DNA of 64,000 bases, from assembly GCF_040120695.1 (NCBI RefSeq), contig NZ_JBEEAC010000024.1, positions 29,382-93,381 of the forward strand. The letters are read 5' to 3'. This DNA is from Plantactinospora sp040120695 (GTDB lineage Bacteria > Actinomycetota > Actinomycetes > Mycobacteriales > Micromonosporaceae). Position numbers and translations under genes: made by a program. The notes beneath the pieces were generated by a model. That model was not told the DNA's origin and did not search any database. It saw only the letters and a program-made list of their open reading frames with translations. Every line of letters starts with the position of its first letter. Positions within the stretch are counted from its first letter, which is position 1. Below are positions 43,967 through 52,029 of the stretch, piece by piece.

Positions 43967-46317
43967 CCGGGCCCGGGCCCGCGACGGCGGCCCAGCCGGA
44001 CCCTCGGCCGGAGCCGGACCCCCGGCAGGATCAGCGGCCGGACAGTGCGTCGGATCGGCAGCCGGGGCCCGAGCGGGAGCTGGGCGTGGTCGGTCGGTCG
44101 CCCGTCCGGGCCGACCTCGCCGCCAAGCTGACCGGTGCGGCCGAGTACGCTGCCGACCTCGACGCACCGGGTGCGCTCCAGGTCAGGCTGCTGCGCAGCC
44201 CGGTCGCGCACGCCCGGATCGCCACGCTGGACACCACCGCGGCGCGGGCGGTCCCCGGGGTGGTCGCCGTGGTGACCGCGGCGGACCTGGTCGACTTCGA
44301 CGCGACCTGGGGCCACTACGTGCGGGACCGGCCGATCCTCGCCCGGGACGTGGTGCGGTTCGCCGGTGAGATCGTCGCGGCCGTCGCCGCCGAGAGCGAG
44401 GCCGCGGCCGCCGCCGGCGTCCAGGCGATCCGGGTGGCGTACGACCCGCTGCCGGCCGTGCTCGACGTGCGGGACGCGGTGACGGCCGGTGCGGCGCGGG
44501 TGCACGACACCGCCGCCCGGCCCGGCTTCGGCTGCCCGCCCGGCACCACGTTCGTCGACGGCAACGACTTCTACCACTACCGGGTCGACCTGGAGCGGGT
44601 GCCCGGAGCCGACCCGCCGGACGCGGTGGTGATCGAGCGGGAGTACGCCTTCCCGGCCGTCTACCAGTACGCGATGGAGCCGCACGCGGTCGTCGCCTCC
44701 GCCGACGCCGACGGCATCGACGTGTGGTCCTCCTGCCAGCATCCGTTCCTGGTACGCGAGGAACTCGCCGAGGTCTTCGGGCTGCCGGAGGAGCGGGTGC
44801 GGATCCGGGTGCCCTTCGTGGGCGGCGGGTTCGGCAGCAAGTCGTACGCGAAGCTGGAACCGGTCGCGGTCGCCGTGGCCCGGGTCGCCGGCCGGCCGGT
44901 ACGGCTGGTCAGCCGGGTCGAGGACGCGATGGTCACCACCCGCCGGCACGGCATGCGCTGCCGGATGCGTACGGTGGTCGGCCGGGACGGGCGGTTCCGG
45001 TCCCGGCACGCCGAGATCTGGATGGACACCGGCGCGTACGCCGACAACGGCCCCACGGTCACCATGGTCGCCGGGATGGCGGCCACCGGGCCGTACCGGT
45101 GGGAGCGGGTGCACGTCGACGCCGCCTGCGTCTACACCCACCTGCCGCCCGCCGGCTCCTACCGTGGGTTCGGTGCAGCGCACCTGCAGTGGGTGGGTGA
45201 GTCCCAGGTCGACGAGGCCGCGGCAGTGCTCGGCCTGGACCGCCTGGAGCTGCGCCGGCGGAACCTGCTGCGCCGGGGGGAGACGGTGATCCCGGGCTGC
45301 CGCCCGCTCGACGCCGACCTGGCCGGCGACCTCGACGCGGTGGTGAGCCGGCTCGGCTGGGGCGCCGAACTGCCTGCCTGGCGGGGCCGTGGCGTCTCGG
45401 TCGGCGTCTCGCCGGCCGGGGTCTCGGCGCGGTCGCACGCCCGGGTGGAGCTGCGGCCCGGCGGCCGGGTGGCGGTGCTGGTCGGCTCGCAGGAGATCGG
45501 CCAGGGCGCCCGTACCGTGCACGCGCAGATCGCCGCCGAGGTGCTCGGTCTGCCGGTGGACCGGGTGGAGGTGCCGGCCACGGACACCGAGACGACCCCG
45601 TACGACCGGTCGACCGGGGCCAGCCGCTCCACCACGGTCGCCGGGCTCGCCGTCGCCCGGGCCGCCGAGCGGCTGCGGGACGCGATCGTGGCGGCCGTCG
45701 CCGCGCGCTGGGGGGTACCGGCGTCCGAGCTGCTCCTCCGGGACGGCGCGGTGGTCTGCGGTGACCGGTCCTGGGACCTGGCGGAGTTGGCGGAGCTGGC
45801 GCCGGACGGTCCCGGCGGCCTCGCCGGGGAGGGGTCGGCCGAGGAACTGGGCGGTGGATCCGGGCCGGCGCTGTTCTGGGAGGTCTGCGTGGCCGGCGCC
45901 GAGGTGGCGGTCGACCCGGAGACCGGGCGGATCGAGGTGCGCGAGGTGGTCACCGTGGCCGACGTTGGCCGGGCGATCAACCCCAGCCTGGTCGAGCGGC
46001 AGGACGAGGGATGCACGCTCCAGGCGCTCGGGAACGCCCTCTTCGAGGAGATGTGCTTCGGCCCGGACGGGGTGCTGCGCAACGACAGCCTGCTGGACTA
46101 CCGGATACCCACGCTCACCGACGTGCCGGGCGGCATGACCTGCGTGATCGTGGAGAACGGCGACGGCCCGGGCCCGTTCGGCGCCAAGGGCTGCGGCGAG
46201 GGAGTCTTCGGCGGGCTGACCGCCGCGCTGGTCACCGCCGTGACCGACGCCGGGGTACGCGTCCCCGAACTGCCCATGTCGGCGGACCGGGTGTGGCGGT
46301 GGATCCATGCTTCCTGA
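43963..46317 (+). CDS. Molybdenum hydroxylase, large molybdopterin subunit (xanthine dehydrogenase family)
   Basis: 784 residues from a GTG overlapping the previous stop (GTGA). F-V-G-G-G-F-G-S-K and G-S-Y-R-G-F-G-A mark the cofactor pocket, Q-E-I-G-Q-G the second, and the catalytic Glu is E746 in G-A-K-G-C-G-E-G. The C-x-x-R-x-x-R form I CO-dehydrogenase loop is absent. The family hydroxylates N-heterocycles and aldehydes with water as oxygen donor. A hydrophilic, disordered-looking stretch of about 45 residues precedes the fold. The cofactor maturation genes are not in the window. Confidence 0.92.
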   Translation: MTGPGPATAAQPDPRPEPDPRQDQRPDSASDRQPGPERELGVVGRSPVRADLAAKLTGAAEYAADLDAPGALQVRLLRSPVAHARIATLDTTAARAVPGVVAVVTAADLVDFDATWGHYVRDRPILARDVVRFAGEIVAAVAAESEAAAAAGVQAIRVAYDPLPAVLDVRDAVTAGAARVHDTAARPGFGCPPGTTFVDGNDFYHYRVDLERVPGADPPDAVVIEREYAFPAVYQYAMEPHAVVASADADGIDVWSSCQHPFLVREELAEVFGLPEERVRIRVPFVGGGFGSKSYAKLEPVAVAVARVAGRPVRLVSRVEDAMVTTRRHGMRCRMRTVVGRDGRFRSRHAEIWMDTGAYADNGPTVTMVAGMAATGPYRWERVHVDAACVYTHLPPAGSYRGFGAAHLQWVGESQVDEAAAVLGLDRLELRRRNLLRRGETVIPGCRPLDADLAGDLDAVVSRLGWGAELPAWRGRGVSVGVSPAGVSARSHARVELRPGGRVAVLVGSQEIGQGARTVHAQIAAEVLGLPVDRVEVPATDTETTPYDRSTGASRSTTVAGLAVARAAERLRDAIVAAVAARWGVPASELLLRDGAVVCGDRSWDLAELAELAPDGPGGLAGEGSAEELGGGSGPALFWEVCVAGAEVAVDPETGRIEVREVVTVADVGRAINPSLVERQDEGCTLQALGNALFEEMCFGPDGVLRNDSLLDYRIPTLTDVPGGMTCVIVENGDGPGPFGAKGCGEGVFGGLTAALVTAVTDAGVRVPELPMSADRVWRWIHAS

Positions 46318-47167
46318 CTTCACGATCCTGCGACCCCGCGCGGTCACCGACGCCTGCGCGCTGCTGGCGGAGCACGGCACGGACGCGGCGGCGTACGCCG
46401 GCGGCACCGAGCTGCTGCTCGCGATGAAGCTGGGTCAGGCGGCTCCCCGGTACCTCGTCGACCTCAAGGATGTGCCGGGACTGGACACCCTCGGGGTACG
46501 CGGCGACGCACTGCGGATCGGCGCGCTGGTCACGCACCGGCAGCTCGAACTGTCGGCCGAGGTCGGCGCGGTGCTACCCGCGCTCGTCGAACTGGAGCGG
46601 CAGCTCGCCAACCCGCGGATCCGCAGCTCGGGCACGGTTGGCGGCAATCTGGCCTCCGGGCGGCCGCACTCGGATCTGGCCACCTTCCTCATCGCCGCCG
46701 AGGCGACCGTCTCGACGGTCTCCGCCACCGACCCGCCCCGGACGATCGACGCGGCGGAGCTGATGGTCGCGCCGTTCGAGACCGTCCTCGCCCCTGACGA
46801 ACTCGTGGTCGCGGTTCAGGTGCCGGTGCCGCCCCCGGGGACCACACTGGCGCACGAGCGGTTCATCCTGGTCGAGCGGCCGGCCGTCACGGTCACCGTT
46901 CGGCTGGAAACCGCCGAAGGCGTCGTTACCGGGGCGCGGGTGGTGGCCGGCGCGGCGACGCCGATCCCGACGGAGCTGCCCGGAGCGGCCGATGCGCTGC
47001 TGGGACTGCCGGTGGACGGCGGCCCGGAGGCGGTCGGCCCGGCCGGGGCGGCCGCCGCCGCGCAGGTGACGGTGGCCGCCGGGATCGACGAGGACTATGC
47101 CCGGCACCTGGTGTCGGTCCTGGTGCGCCGTGCCGCCGGAACGGCGCTGGCCAACCTCATCCCATAG
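46307..47167 (+). CDS. Molybdenum hydroxylase, FAD-binding medium subunit
   Basis: 286 residues. The FAD-binding pair A-G-G-T-E-L-L-L at about 31-38 and S-G-T-V-G-G-N-L-A-S near 108 is intact, as in CoxM/NdhF-type subunits. The ATG at 46307 overlaps the large-subunit end by 11 bases. The order small-large-medium closes the operon. A GC hairpin (GCGGG-ACGTCG-CCCGC, 47183-47198) follows and may help terminate transcription. Confidence 0.92.
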   Translation: MLPDFTILRPRAVTDACALLAEHGTDAAAYAGGTELLLAMKLGQAAPRYLVDLKDVPGLDTLGVRGDALRIGALVTHRQLELSAEVGAVLPALVELERQLANPRIRSSGTVGGNLASGRPHSDLATFLIAAEATVSTVSATDPPRTIDAAELMVAPFETVLAPDELVVAVQVPVPPPGTTLAHERFILVERPAVTVTVRLETAEGVVTGARVVAGAATPIPTELPGAADALLGLPVDGGPEAVGPAGAAAAAQVTVAAGIDEDYARHLVSVLVRRAAGTALANLIP

Positions 47168-47200
47168 CGCGAACCCTGCGTCGCGGGACGTCGCCCGCAG

Positions 47201-47243
47201 GCTCTTGATCCGCGGGTTCGGGGTTCGAGTCCCTGGCGGCGCA
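47201..47243 (+). other. 3' half of a tRNA-Lys(CTT) gene, putative attachment site
   Basis: From the anticodon loop (CT-CTT-GA, anticodon 47204-47206) through the T arm (CGGGG-TTCGAGT-CCCTG) to the acceptor strand GCGGCGC and discriminator A, the sequence matches an actinobacterial tRNA-Lys 3' half. The D arm and 5' acceptor strand are missing and CAA rather than CCA follows, so it is not a working tRNA. Such 3' halves are left at the ends of integrative elements. It lies just after the molybdenum-hydroxylase operon and before the accessory block. Confidence 0.7.
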
Positions 47244-47244
47244 C

Positions 47245-47626
47245 AACAATAAGGCCCTGACCAGCAGCGAACCGGTCATGGCCTTGATGGTTACCTATGT
47301 AGTTTCGAACTGCCCCCCGAAAACCCCTCGGCAACGCCCCTGGGCGATCAGGTTCGACAGGCCCGGGATGGCGGTGCTGGCCGCTCCTGTGCCCCGGAGC
47401 TATGCGTCCCGGCTCTGGCCGGGTTGGCGGGGCTTGGGGTCGCCTGACTCCGGCCTCCCGCCGTGGATGCCCACGTCGATGCCGCTTGGGCTGTCTCCCT
47501 ACTTGAAGGGCCGGCCGATCTCGGTGACTCCTATCGAGCTGGTCGTCCGCCGCCAGGTGTAGGGCGTCCGGCCACCAGGTAGTCGCGCACATCCACGTCG
47601 ATAGCTGCCATCAACTCGTTGTTTGT
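47245..47626. other. Gene-poor stretch next to the tRNA fragment
   Basis: About 380 bases without a convincing gene. On the minus strand a 26-codon reading from 47612 starts M-A-A-I-D-V-D-V-R-D-Y-L-V-A-G but is too short to judge. An integrase remnant would be expected here if the tRNA half is an att site; I could not recognise one. Confidence 0.35.
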
Positions 47627-47646
47627 TATCACTATCGATAGTGATA
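47627..47646. promoter_or_regulatory. Perfect 20-bp palindrome in front of the ArsR-like regulator
   Basis: TATCACTATCGATAGTGATA is a perfect palindrome ending 10 bases before the regulator start codon. It is an AT-rich island in GC-rich DNA and probably overlaps the -10 region and the transcription start. It is very probably the binding site of the regulator itself. Confidence 0.75.
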
Positions 47647-47656
47647 TCGTTGCCGG

Positions 47657-48268
47657 GTGGAGATGTCGAGGGAACGTTGGGCTGGGCTGGCTCTGCATCC
47701 GGTGCGCATCCGGATCCTGCGGGCCGTCGCCGGTGCCCGGCTGACTACGCACGACCTCGTGGCGCTGCTGCCGGACATCCCGCACGCGACGCTGTATCGG
47801 CACCTGGCCACGCTGGTCAAGGCTGGCCTGGTCGAGGTGGTGGACCGACGCAAGATTCGTGGCGCTGTCGAGCGGGTCTACGCGCTGCCCGCACACGGCG
47901 CGACGTTGGACGCGGCGGCCCTGGCCACGGCGACGCCCGAGGATCACGCCCGGTACTTCACCGCGTTCGTGTCGAGCCTGCTGTCTGAGTTCTCCCGCTA
48001 CCTCGCCCGCGAGCGGATCGACTTCGCCGTGGACGGGGTGGGGTACCAACAGCTGGTGCTCCACCTGACCGACGCGGAGCTGGCGACGTTCGCCGCCGAC
48101 CTCACCCAGATCATCGGGCCGCTGCTCGGCAACGAGCCCGGCAGGGGCCGGATTCCTCGCCTGCTGGCGACCATCCTGCTGCCAGCCGACCAGCCGACAG
48201 CCACCGAGGCCACACCACAGACGCCGGAGCGGGAAGACGGTTCCGGCACGAGGGAAGGGAGTGACTGA
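47657..48268 (+). CDS. ArsR/HTH_20-type winged-helix regulator
   Basis: 203 residues from a GTG at 47657 (ATG at 47663 possible). The first 75 residues form a winged helix: H-P-V-R-I-R-I-L-R-A-V, L-T-T-H-D-L-V-A-L-L, P-H-A-T-L-Y-R-H-L-A-T-L-V-K-A-G-L-V-E-V. A helical C-terminal part (about 90-180) may dimerise or bind a ligand, and the tail is Pro/Thr/Glu-rich. It starts a small operon with a PH-like protein and an ABC ATPase, a common arrangement for regulators of ABC exporters, but the ATPase is broken here. Confidence 0.8.
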   Translation: MEMSRERWAGLALHPVRIRILRAVAGARLTTHDLVALLPDIPHATLYRHLATLVKAGLVEVVDRRKIRGAVERVYALPAHGATLDAAALATATPEDHARYFTAFVSSLLSEFSRYLARERIDFAVDGVGYQQLVLHLTDAELATFAADLTQIIGPLLGNEPGRGRIPRLLATILLPADQPTATEATPQTPEREDGSGTREGSD

Positions 48269-48639
48269 TGGCATCGGTCGCGGTTACCGACGACTTCGTC
48301 GACGTCCGGTTCATCGGATGGGAGCGGCTCTGGATCGGGCGGGAGCGGCTGGCGATCCCGGTCGCCGGGGTGCGGCACGCGTCTGTTGTGGCCGAACCAC
48401 TGCGTCTGGCGCATGGCGCCCGGCGCGGGATCGTGGTGTCCGGCTTTCTCAAGATCGGTGTCTGGGGGTTGTTCGGCGGTCCCCGTCAGCTTGTGGCGGC
48501 GCGCCGGGGTGAGCCAGGACTGCACCTCGTCCTGGACCGGTCGGCCGTCGGCGGGGAGTTCGACGAGATTGTGCTCTCCGACCCGGACGCACCCCGTATC
48601 GCGGACGCGGTGACAGGCGCGATGGCGGCCCGCGCATGA
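48268..48639 (+). CDS. Small PH-domain-like protein of unknown function
   Basis: 123 residues; ATG overlaps the regulator stop. Short beta-strand-like segments (V-R-F-I-G-W-E-R-L-W-I-G, L-A-I-P-V-A-G-V-R, G-I-V-V-S-G-F-L-K-I-G) and a terminal helix with A-R-I-A-D-A-V resemble bacterial PH-like proteins that accompany ABC exporters. No catalytic residues are recognisable. The ABC ATPase start overlaps its end (ATGA). Confidence 0.65.
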   Translation: MASVAVTDDFVDVRFIGWERLWIGRERLAIPVAGVRHASVVAEPLRLAHGARRGIVVSGFLKIGVWGLFGGPRQLVAARRGEPGLHLVLDRSAVGGEFDEIVLSDPDAPRIADAVTGAMAARA

Positions 48640-48707
48640 GCGGCGACCGCCAGAGGATCGAGGTCTCGCACCTGACCAAGCGGTACGGCGCGGTCGCCGC
48701 AGGGTGA
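48636..48707 (+). pseudogene. ABC exporter ATPase, first 23 codons only
   Basis: The reading begins ATG at 48636 and gives I-E-V-S-H-L-T-K-R-Y-G-A-V-A-A, the standard N-terminus of an export-type ABC ATPase, then stops at a TGA at 48705. The Walker A that should follow about 15 residues later is absent; instead the sequence switches to the 3' part of a serine recombinase on the other strand. The break point is near 48700-48712. Confidence 0.75.
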
Positions 48708-49330
48708 CGTCGCGCGGTCGGCCTCGTAGCGGGCCTGCTGCACCGCCAGCTCCGCGGCGCGGTGACCGCGGGTGTGCCGCTCGGCGACCTCCTCGGCAGC
48801 GGCGACGGCTACGCCGATCTGCTGCGGTGTGATCGTGTCCGGGAACAACGCCGCGACCGCATCATCAACCGCCGAGGCGGAGAAGTTGCGACATTGCGGC
48901 GTGCGGGCGGAGTCCTTGACCTGGCAGCTGTAGGTGACCTTGCGGTCACGCCGGTCATAGCGGGTGCCGACCCGTCCGCCGCACACGCCGCAGAAAATAA
49001 TGCCGAGCGGCCGAAGCGGGAGACCTCCAGGCCGAACACCGCGCCGACCTCGCCCATACACATGCGGGCCACGATCTGCCGGTAGCCGTCGCGTTCGGCG
49101 CCGAACCGGCCCGACACGCCCAGGTCGGCGTCGACCACGACGATCTGCTCGGCCAGCCAACCGAACTCGGCGGCGGTACCAACCAGGCCGTACTGCCGCT
49201 GGGTCGACTCGGTGTTGAACCGCACCTGCGCCACCGTCGACTGCCGCACATACACGATCGCCAACCTCGACAGATGCCGAGCCGCTGATCTTCGCCGTCG
49301 GGTTCACCGCCGGCCTGCCCGCTGCCGCGT
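48700..49330 (-). pseudogene. Decayed large serine recombinase
   Basis: The minus strand encodes H-L-S-R-L-A-I-V-Y-V-R-Q-S-T (catalytic Ser in the last pair), then E-S-T-Q-R-Q-Y, D-A-D-L-G-V-S-G and G-A-V-F-G-L-E-V-S-R, the N-terminal resolvase domain. After about 49005 it jumps frame to a zinc-ribbon part (F-C-G-V-C-G-G-R, Y-S-C-Q-V-K-D-S) and A-L-F-P-D-T-I-T. The middle of the recombinase domain, about 200 residues, and the C-terminus beyond 48710 are missing. It is therefore not functional. Confidence 0.8.
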
Positions 49331-49681
49331 AGCAACGACTCGACCATGTTCGCCACCGCCATCACCGCCTGTTGACGGTCCCAACCCAACATCTGCTCCC
49401 GTTCCCTGACGGTCACCCGTCTCATCTCCGGCGCCGACCGCACTCGACGGCCGTGCTGCATGCGGGTCGATCGCATCGACGAGCGCCCGTGCGGCCGTCA
49501 GGCCGTCCACCGCGAGCCGGTCGGCCGACGCGGGCACGCCGCGGTCGGTCCATTCCTGAGCCACGGTGACTCGTCGCCTCCCCTCAACCTCACACACGAA
49601 GTACGGCCCGGTGCGCTTGTGCTGCGAAAACAGCACGGTCAAGCGTTGACCTTTCAACGGATGGAAAGGGTGAGTGATCAC
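49304..49681 (-). CDS. DUF5372-like partner of the serine recombinase
   Basis: 125 residues from a GTG at 49681. The N-terminus V-I-T-H-P-F-H-P-L-K-G-Q-R-L and the W-T-D segment resemble DUF5372 proteins encoded with recombinases in actinobacterial mobile elements. The C-terminal third is low complexity and may be frameshifted. It lies upstream of the recombinase remnant on the same strand, marking the inserted element. Function unknown. Confidence 0.55.
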   Translation of the reverse strand: MITHPFHPLKGQRLTVLFSQHKRTGPYFVCEVEGRRRVTVAQEWTDRGVPASADRLAVDGLTAARALVDAIDPHAARPSSAVGAGDETGDRQGTGADVGLGPSTGGDGGGEHGRVVATRQRAGRR

Positions 49682-50139
49682 CAATGAGTCCGAAGAGTAC
49701 CTTGACTGACGAGCCGTATAGGGCACGGGTTTCGAAGCCGACATCGGCGCCCAACTACTCGAACGCTCACCGCACCGGTACACACCGATGGCCCCGACAC
49801 AACGCGGCCGGCGCCTTCTCGCCCATCTCGCCCAGCCGGCCGTCCGCGAGCTACTGGACCGCTACGCCGATGCCAACGCCGCCCCGAGATTGTCCGGTAC
49901 CGATAGCGGGTGCCGGAGATGCCGAACTGACGTGAAACCATCTCCCGTCTGGGTGTTTTACGACTGGTAATTGTGATGTTTCGACCACATCGGCCTCGCG
50001 TGGTTGAGAGCCTGGTTACGTCGCCATCGCCGTCCGGTGGCGGGCGAACTCTCTGTCTCGGTCTGGGACCGGGCCCGGCCGGTCGCCATCATGTGGGTGG
50101 TCAGGGTGAGGGGTTGCGCCTCGATCCGGGGGTGGGAAC
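49682..50139. other. Element flank and upstream region of the P-type ATPase
   Basis: About 460 bases with no convincing gene. A 60-codon plus-strand reading at 49788 (R-R-L-L-A-H-L-A-Q-P-A-V-R-E-L-L-D-R-Y) is possible but unsupported. GGGACCGGGCCC at 50065-50076 is a weak match to the DosR-like boxes further on. Confidence 0.35.
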
Positions 50140-52029
50140 GTGGGCGGCGGGTCTACGGCGGGTCGTTGGCGCAGGTGGCGTGAGTTCGCGCCGCTGGCCG
50201 CGTTGGCGGTGCCGGTGCTGGTCGGTGCGGGGTTGTGGTTCGCCGACCGGCGCGGGGCCGCCAACGTGTGCTGGGCGGCGACGGCCTCGGTTACGCTGCT
50301 GGTCACGCTGCGCTGGTTGGTCCAGTCGTTGCGGCGGCGTCGGATCGGCGTGGATGTGATCGCGACGCTGGCTCTGGTCACCTCTCTGCTGGTGGGTGAG
50401 TACCTGGCCGGGGCGGTGGTGGCGTTGATGCTGGCCAGCGGACACACGCTGGAAAGCTACGCCCAGGGGCGGGCGACGCGGGACCTGCACGAACTGCTGG
50501 CGCGAGCACCCCGCCGGGCACGGCGCCGCCGTCCGGACGGCGGGATCCAGGACGTCGACGTGAACGACATCCGTGAAGGCGACCGGCTGCTGGTCGGTCC
50601 GGGTGATGTCGTGCCGGTGGACGGCTTCGCCGAGGACGCGGCGACGCTGGACGAGTCGGCGGTGACCGGCGAGTCCCAGGCGGTCGAGCGCCGGGTCGGG
50701 GACCGGTTGGCCAGCGGAGTGGTCAACGCGGGCGCGGCGTTCGGATTGCGGGCCGCCGCCGTGGCAGCCGAGAGCACTTACGCGGGAATTGTCCGGCTCG
50801 CGGAGGAGGCGAACGCGGAAAAGGCGCCGATGGTGCGGCTGGCTGACCGGTACTCGGCGGCGTTCGTGCCGTTCACCCTGGCCCTGGCCGGTATCGCGTG
50901 GGCGGTGTCTGGGCAGTTCGTGCGGGCGGTGGCGGTGCTGGTGGTGGCGACTCCGTGCCCGTTGCTGCTGGCCACCCCAATCGCGATCGTGGCCGGGTTG
51001 TCCCGGGCGGCACGGCGCGGCGTGCTGGTCCGCAACGGCGGCTCGCTGGAGTTGCTGGGCCGGGCGCGGACCCTGCTGGTGGACAAGACCGGGACACTGA
51101 CGGCCGGACGTCCGGAGATGGCCGGGGTGGTGACCGCGCCCGGCGGTGACGGCGATGAGCTGCTGCGGTTGGCCGCCTCGGTCGAACAACTGTCCTCCCA
51201 CGTGCTGGCCGCAGCGGTCGTGCGGGAGGCGAAGGATCGGGAGATGAGGCTGGTGGTGCCCGCCGACGTGACAGAGGAGCCCGGACAGGGGGTGTGCGGC
51301 CGGGTCGACGGACGGCTGGTACGGGTCGGCCAGCACAGCGGCGACGTGCCGGACTGGGCCGTACGCGCACGGCGGCAGGCGGAGGCGGACGGCCTGTCGA
51401 CGGTGTGGGTGAGCCTGGACGGTGTGCTGGCCGGGGTGGTGCTCCTCCGCGACCCGGTACGGCCCGACGCGGGTGACACCGTACGGCGGCTGCGGCAGGC
51501 CGGCTTCCACCGGTTGGTCATGGTGACCGGGGACCGGCCGGAGGTCGCCGAGCGGGTGGCCCGCGCGGTGGGCGTGGACGACGTGGTCGCCCGCTGCTCC
51601 CCGCAGGAGAAGGTGGCCCGGGTGCGGACCGAGTCCGACCAGGCGGTGACGGTGATGGTCGGCGACGGGATCAACGACGCGCCAGCGCTGGCAATCGCCG
51701 GAGTGGGCGTGGCGCTGGGGGCGACGGGGGCGACCGCCTCGGCGGACGTGGCGGATGCGGTGCTGTCGGTGGACCGGCTGGACCGGTTGGCCGACGCGGT
51801 GGAGATCGCGCGCCGGTCCAGGAGGATCGCGGTGCAGAGCGCTGGCGCGGGCATGGGGATGGCGGTGGTGGCGATGGTCGCCGCCGCGTTCGGGTTGCTT
51901 CCCCCGGTGGCCGGCGCGTTCCTACAGGAGGGCATCGACGTGGCCGTGATCCTCAACGCGCTACGCGCCCTCGGTGGCGGCACCCGTGTCGGGGCGCTGG
52001 CTAGCCGGGACGCAGCGCGACGGCGGTGA
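50140..52029 (+). CDS. Heavy-metal-type P1B ATPase without HMA domain
   Basis: 629 residues from a GTG at 50140. The order of motifs is complete: T-G-E-S near 178, membrane metal motif T-P-C-P-L with C273, phosphorylation D315 in D-K-T-G-T-L-T, G-D-R-P in the P domain and G-D-G-I-N-D-A-P near 510. No N-terminal heavy-metal-associated domain and no C-rich tail are present. The T-P-C-P membrane motif differs from the C-P-C of copper pumps, so the metal is uncertain. It opens the hypoxia-type block and runs into the formate dehydrogenase remnant on the opposite strand. Confidence 0.88.
   Translation: MGGGSTAGRWRRWREFAPLAALAVPVLVGAGLWFADRRGAANVCWAATASVTLLVTLRWLVQSLRRRRIGVDVIATLALVTSLLVGEYLAGAVVALMLASGHTLESYAQGRATRDLHELLARAPRRARRRRPDGGIQDVDVNDIREGDRLLVGPGDVVPVDGFAEDAATLDESAVTGESQAVERRVGDRLASGVVNAGAAFGLRAAAVAAESTYAGIVRLAEEANAEKAPMVRLADRYSAAFVPFTLALAGIAWAVSGQFVRAVAVLVVATPCPLLLATPIAIVAGLSRAARRGVLVRNGGSLELLGRARTLLVDKTGTLTAGRPEMAGVVTAPGGDGDELLRLAASVEQLSSHVLAAAVVREAKDREMRLVVPADVTEEPGQGVCGRVDGRLVRVGQHSGDVPDWAVRARRQAEADGLSTVWVSLDGVLAGVVLLRDPVRPDAGDTVRRLRQAGFHRLVMVTGDRPEVAERVARAVGVDDVVARCSPQEKVARVRTESDQAVTVMVGDGINDAPALAIAGVGVALGATGATASADVADAVLSVDRLDRLADAVEIARRSRRIAVQSAGAGMGMAVVAMVAAAFGLLPPVAGAFLQEGIDVAVILNALRALGGGTRVGALASRDAARRR

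Noticed and set aside
43915..46407. 830-codon open reading on the minus strand opposite the molybdenum hydroxylase large subunit
   Set aside because: Antisense shadow. The plus strand carries the complete cofactor motifs and the catalytic Glu, and the minus reading has no recognisable fold.
47095..47592. Minus-strand reading of 165 codons over the tRNA fragment
   Set aside because: The stretch with Q-G-L-E-P-R-T-R-G is simply the antisense translation of a tRNA 3' end, a known artefact. No integrase motif is visible.
50065..50076. GGGACCGGGCCC as a sixth DosR-like box before the heavy-metal ATPase
   Set aside because: It lacks the GACGGG start and has a shorter spacer than the other five, so it may be a chance GC palindrome. 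Kept only as a note.
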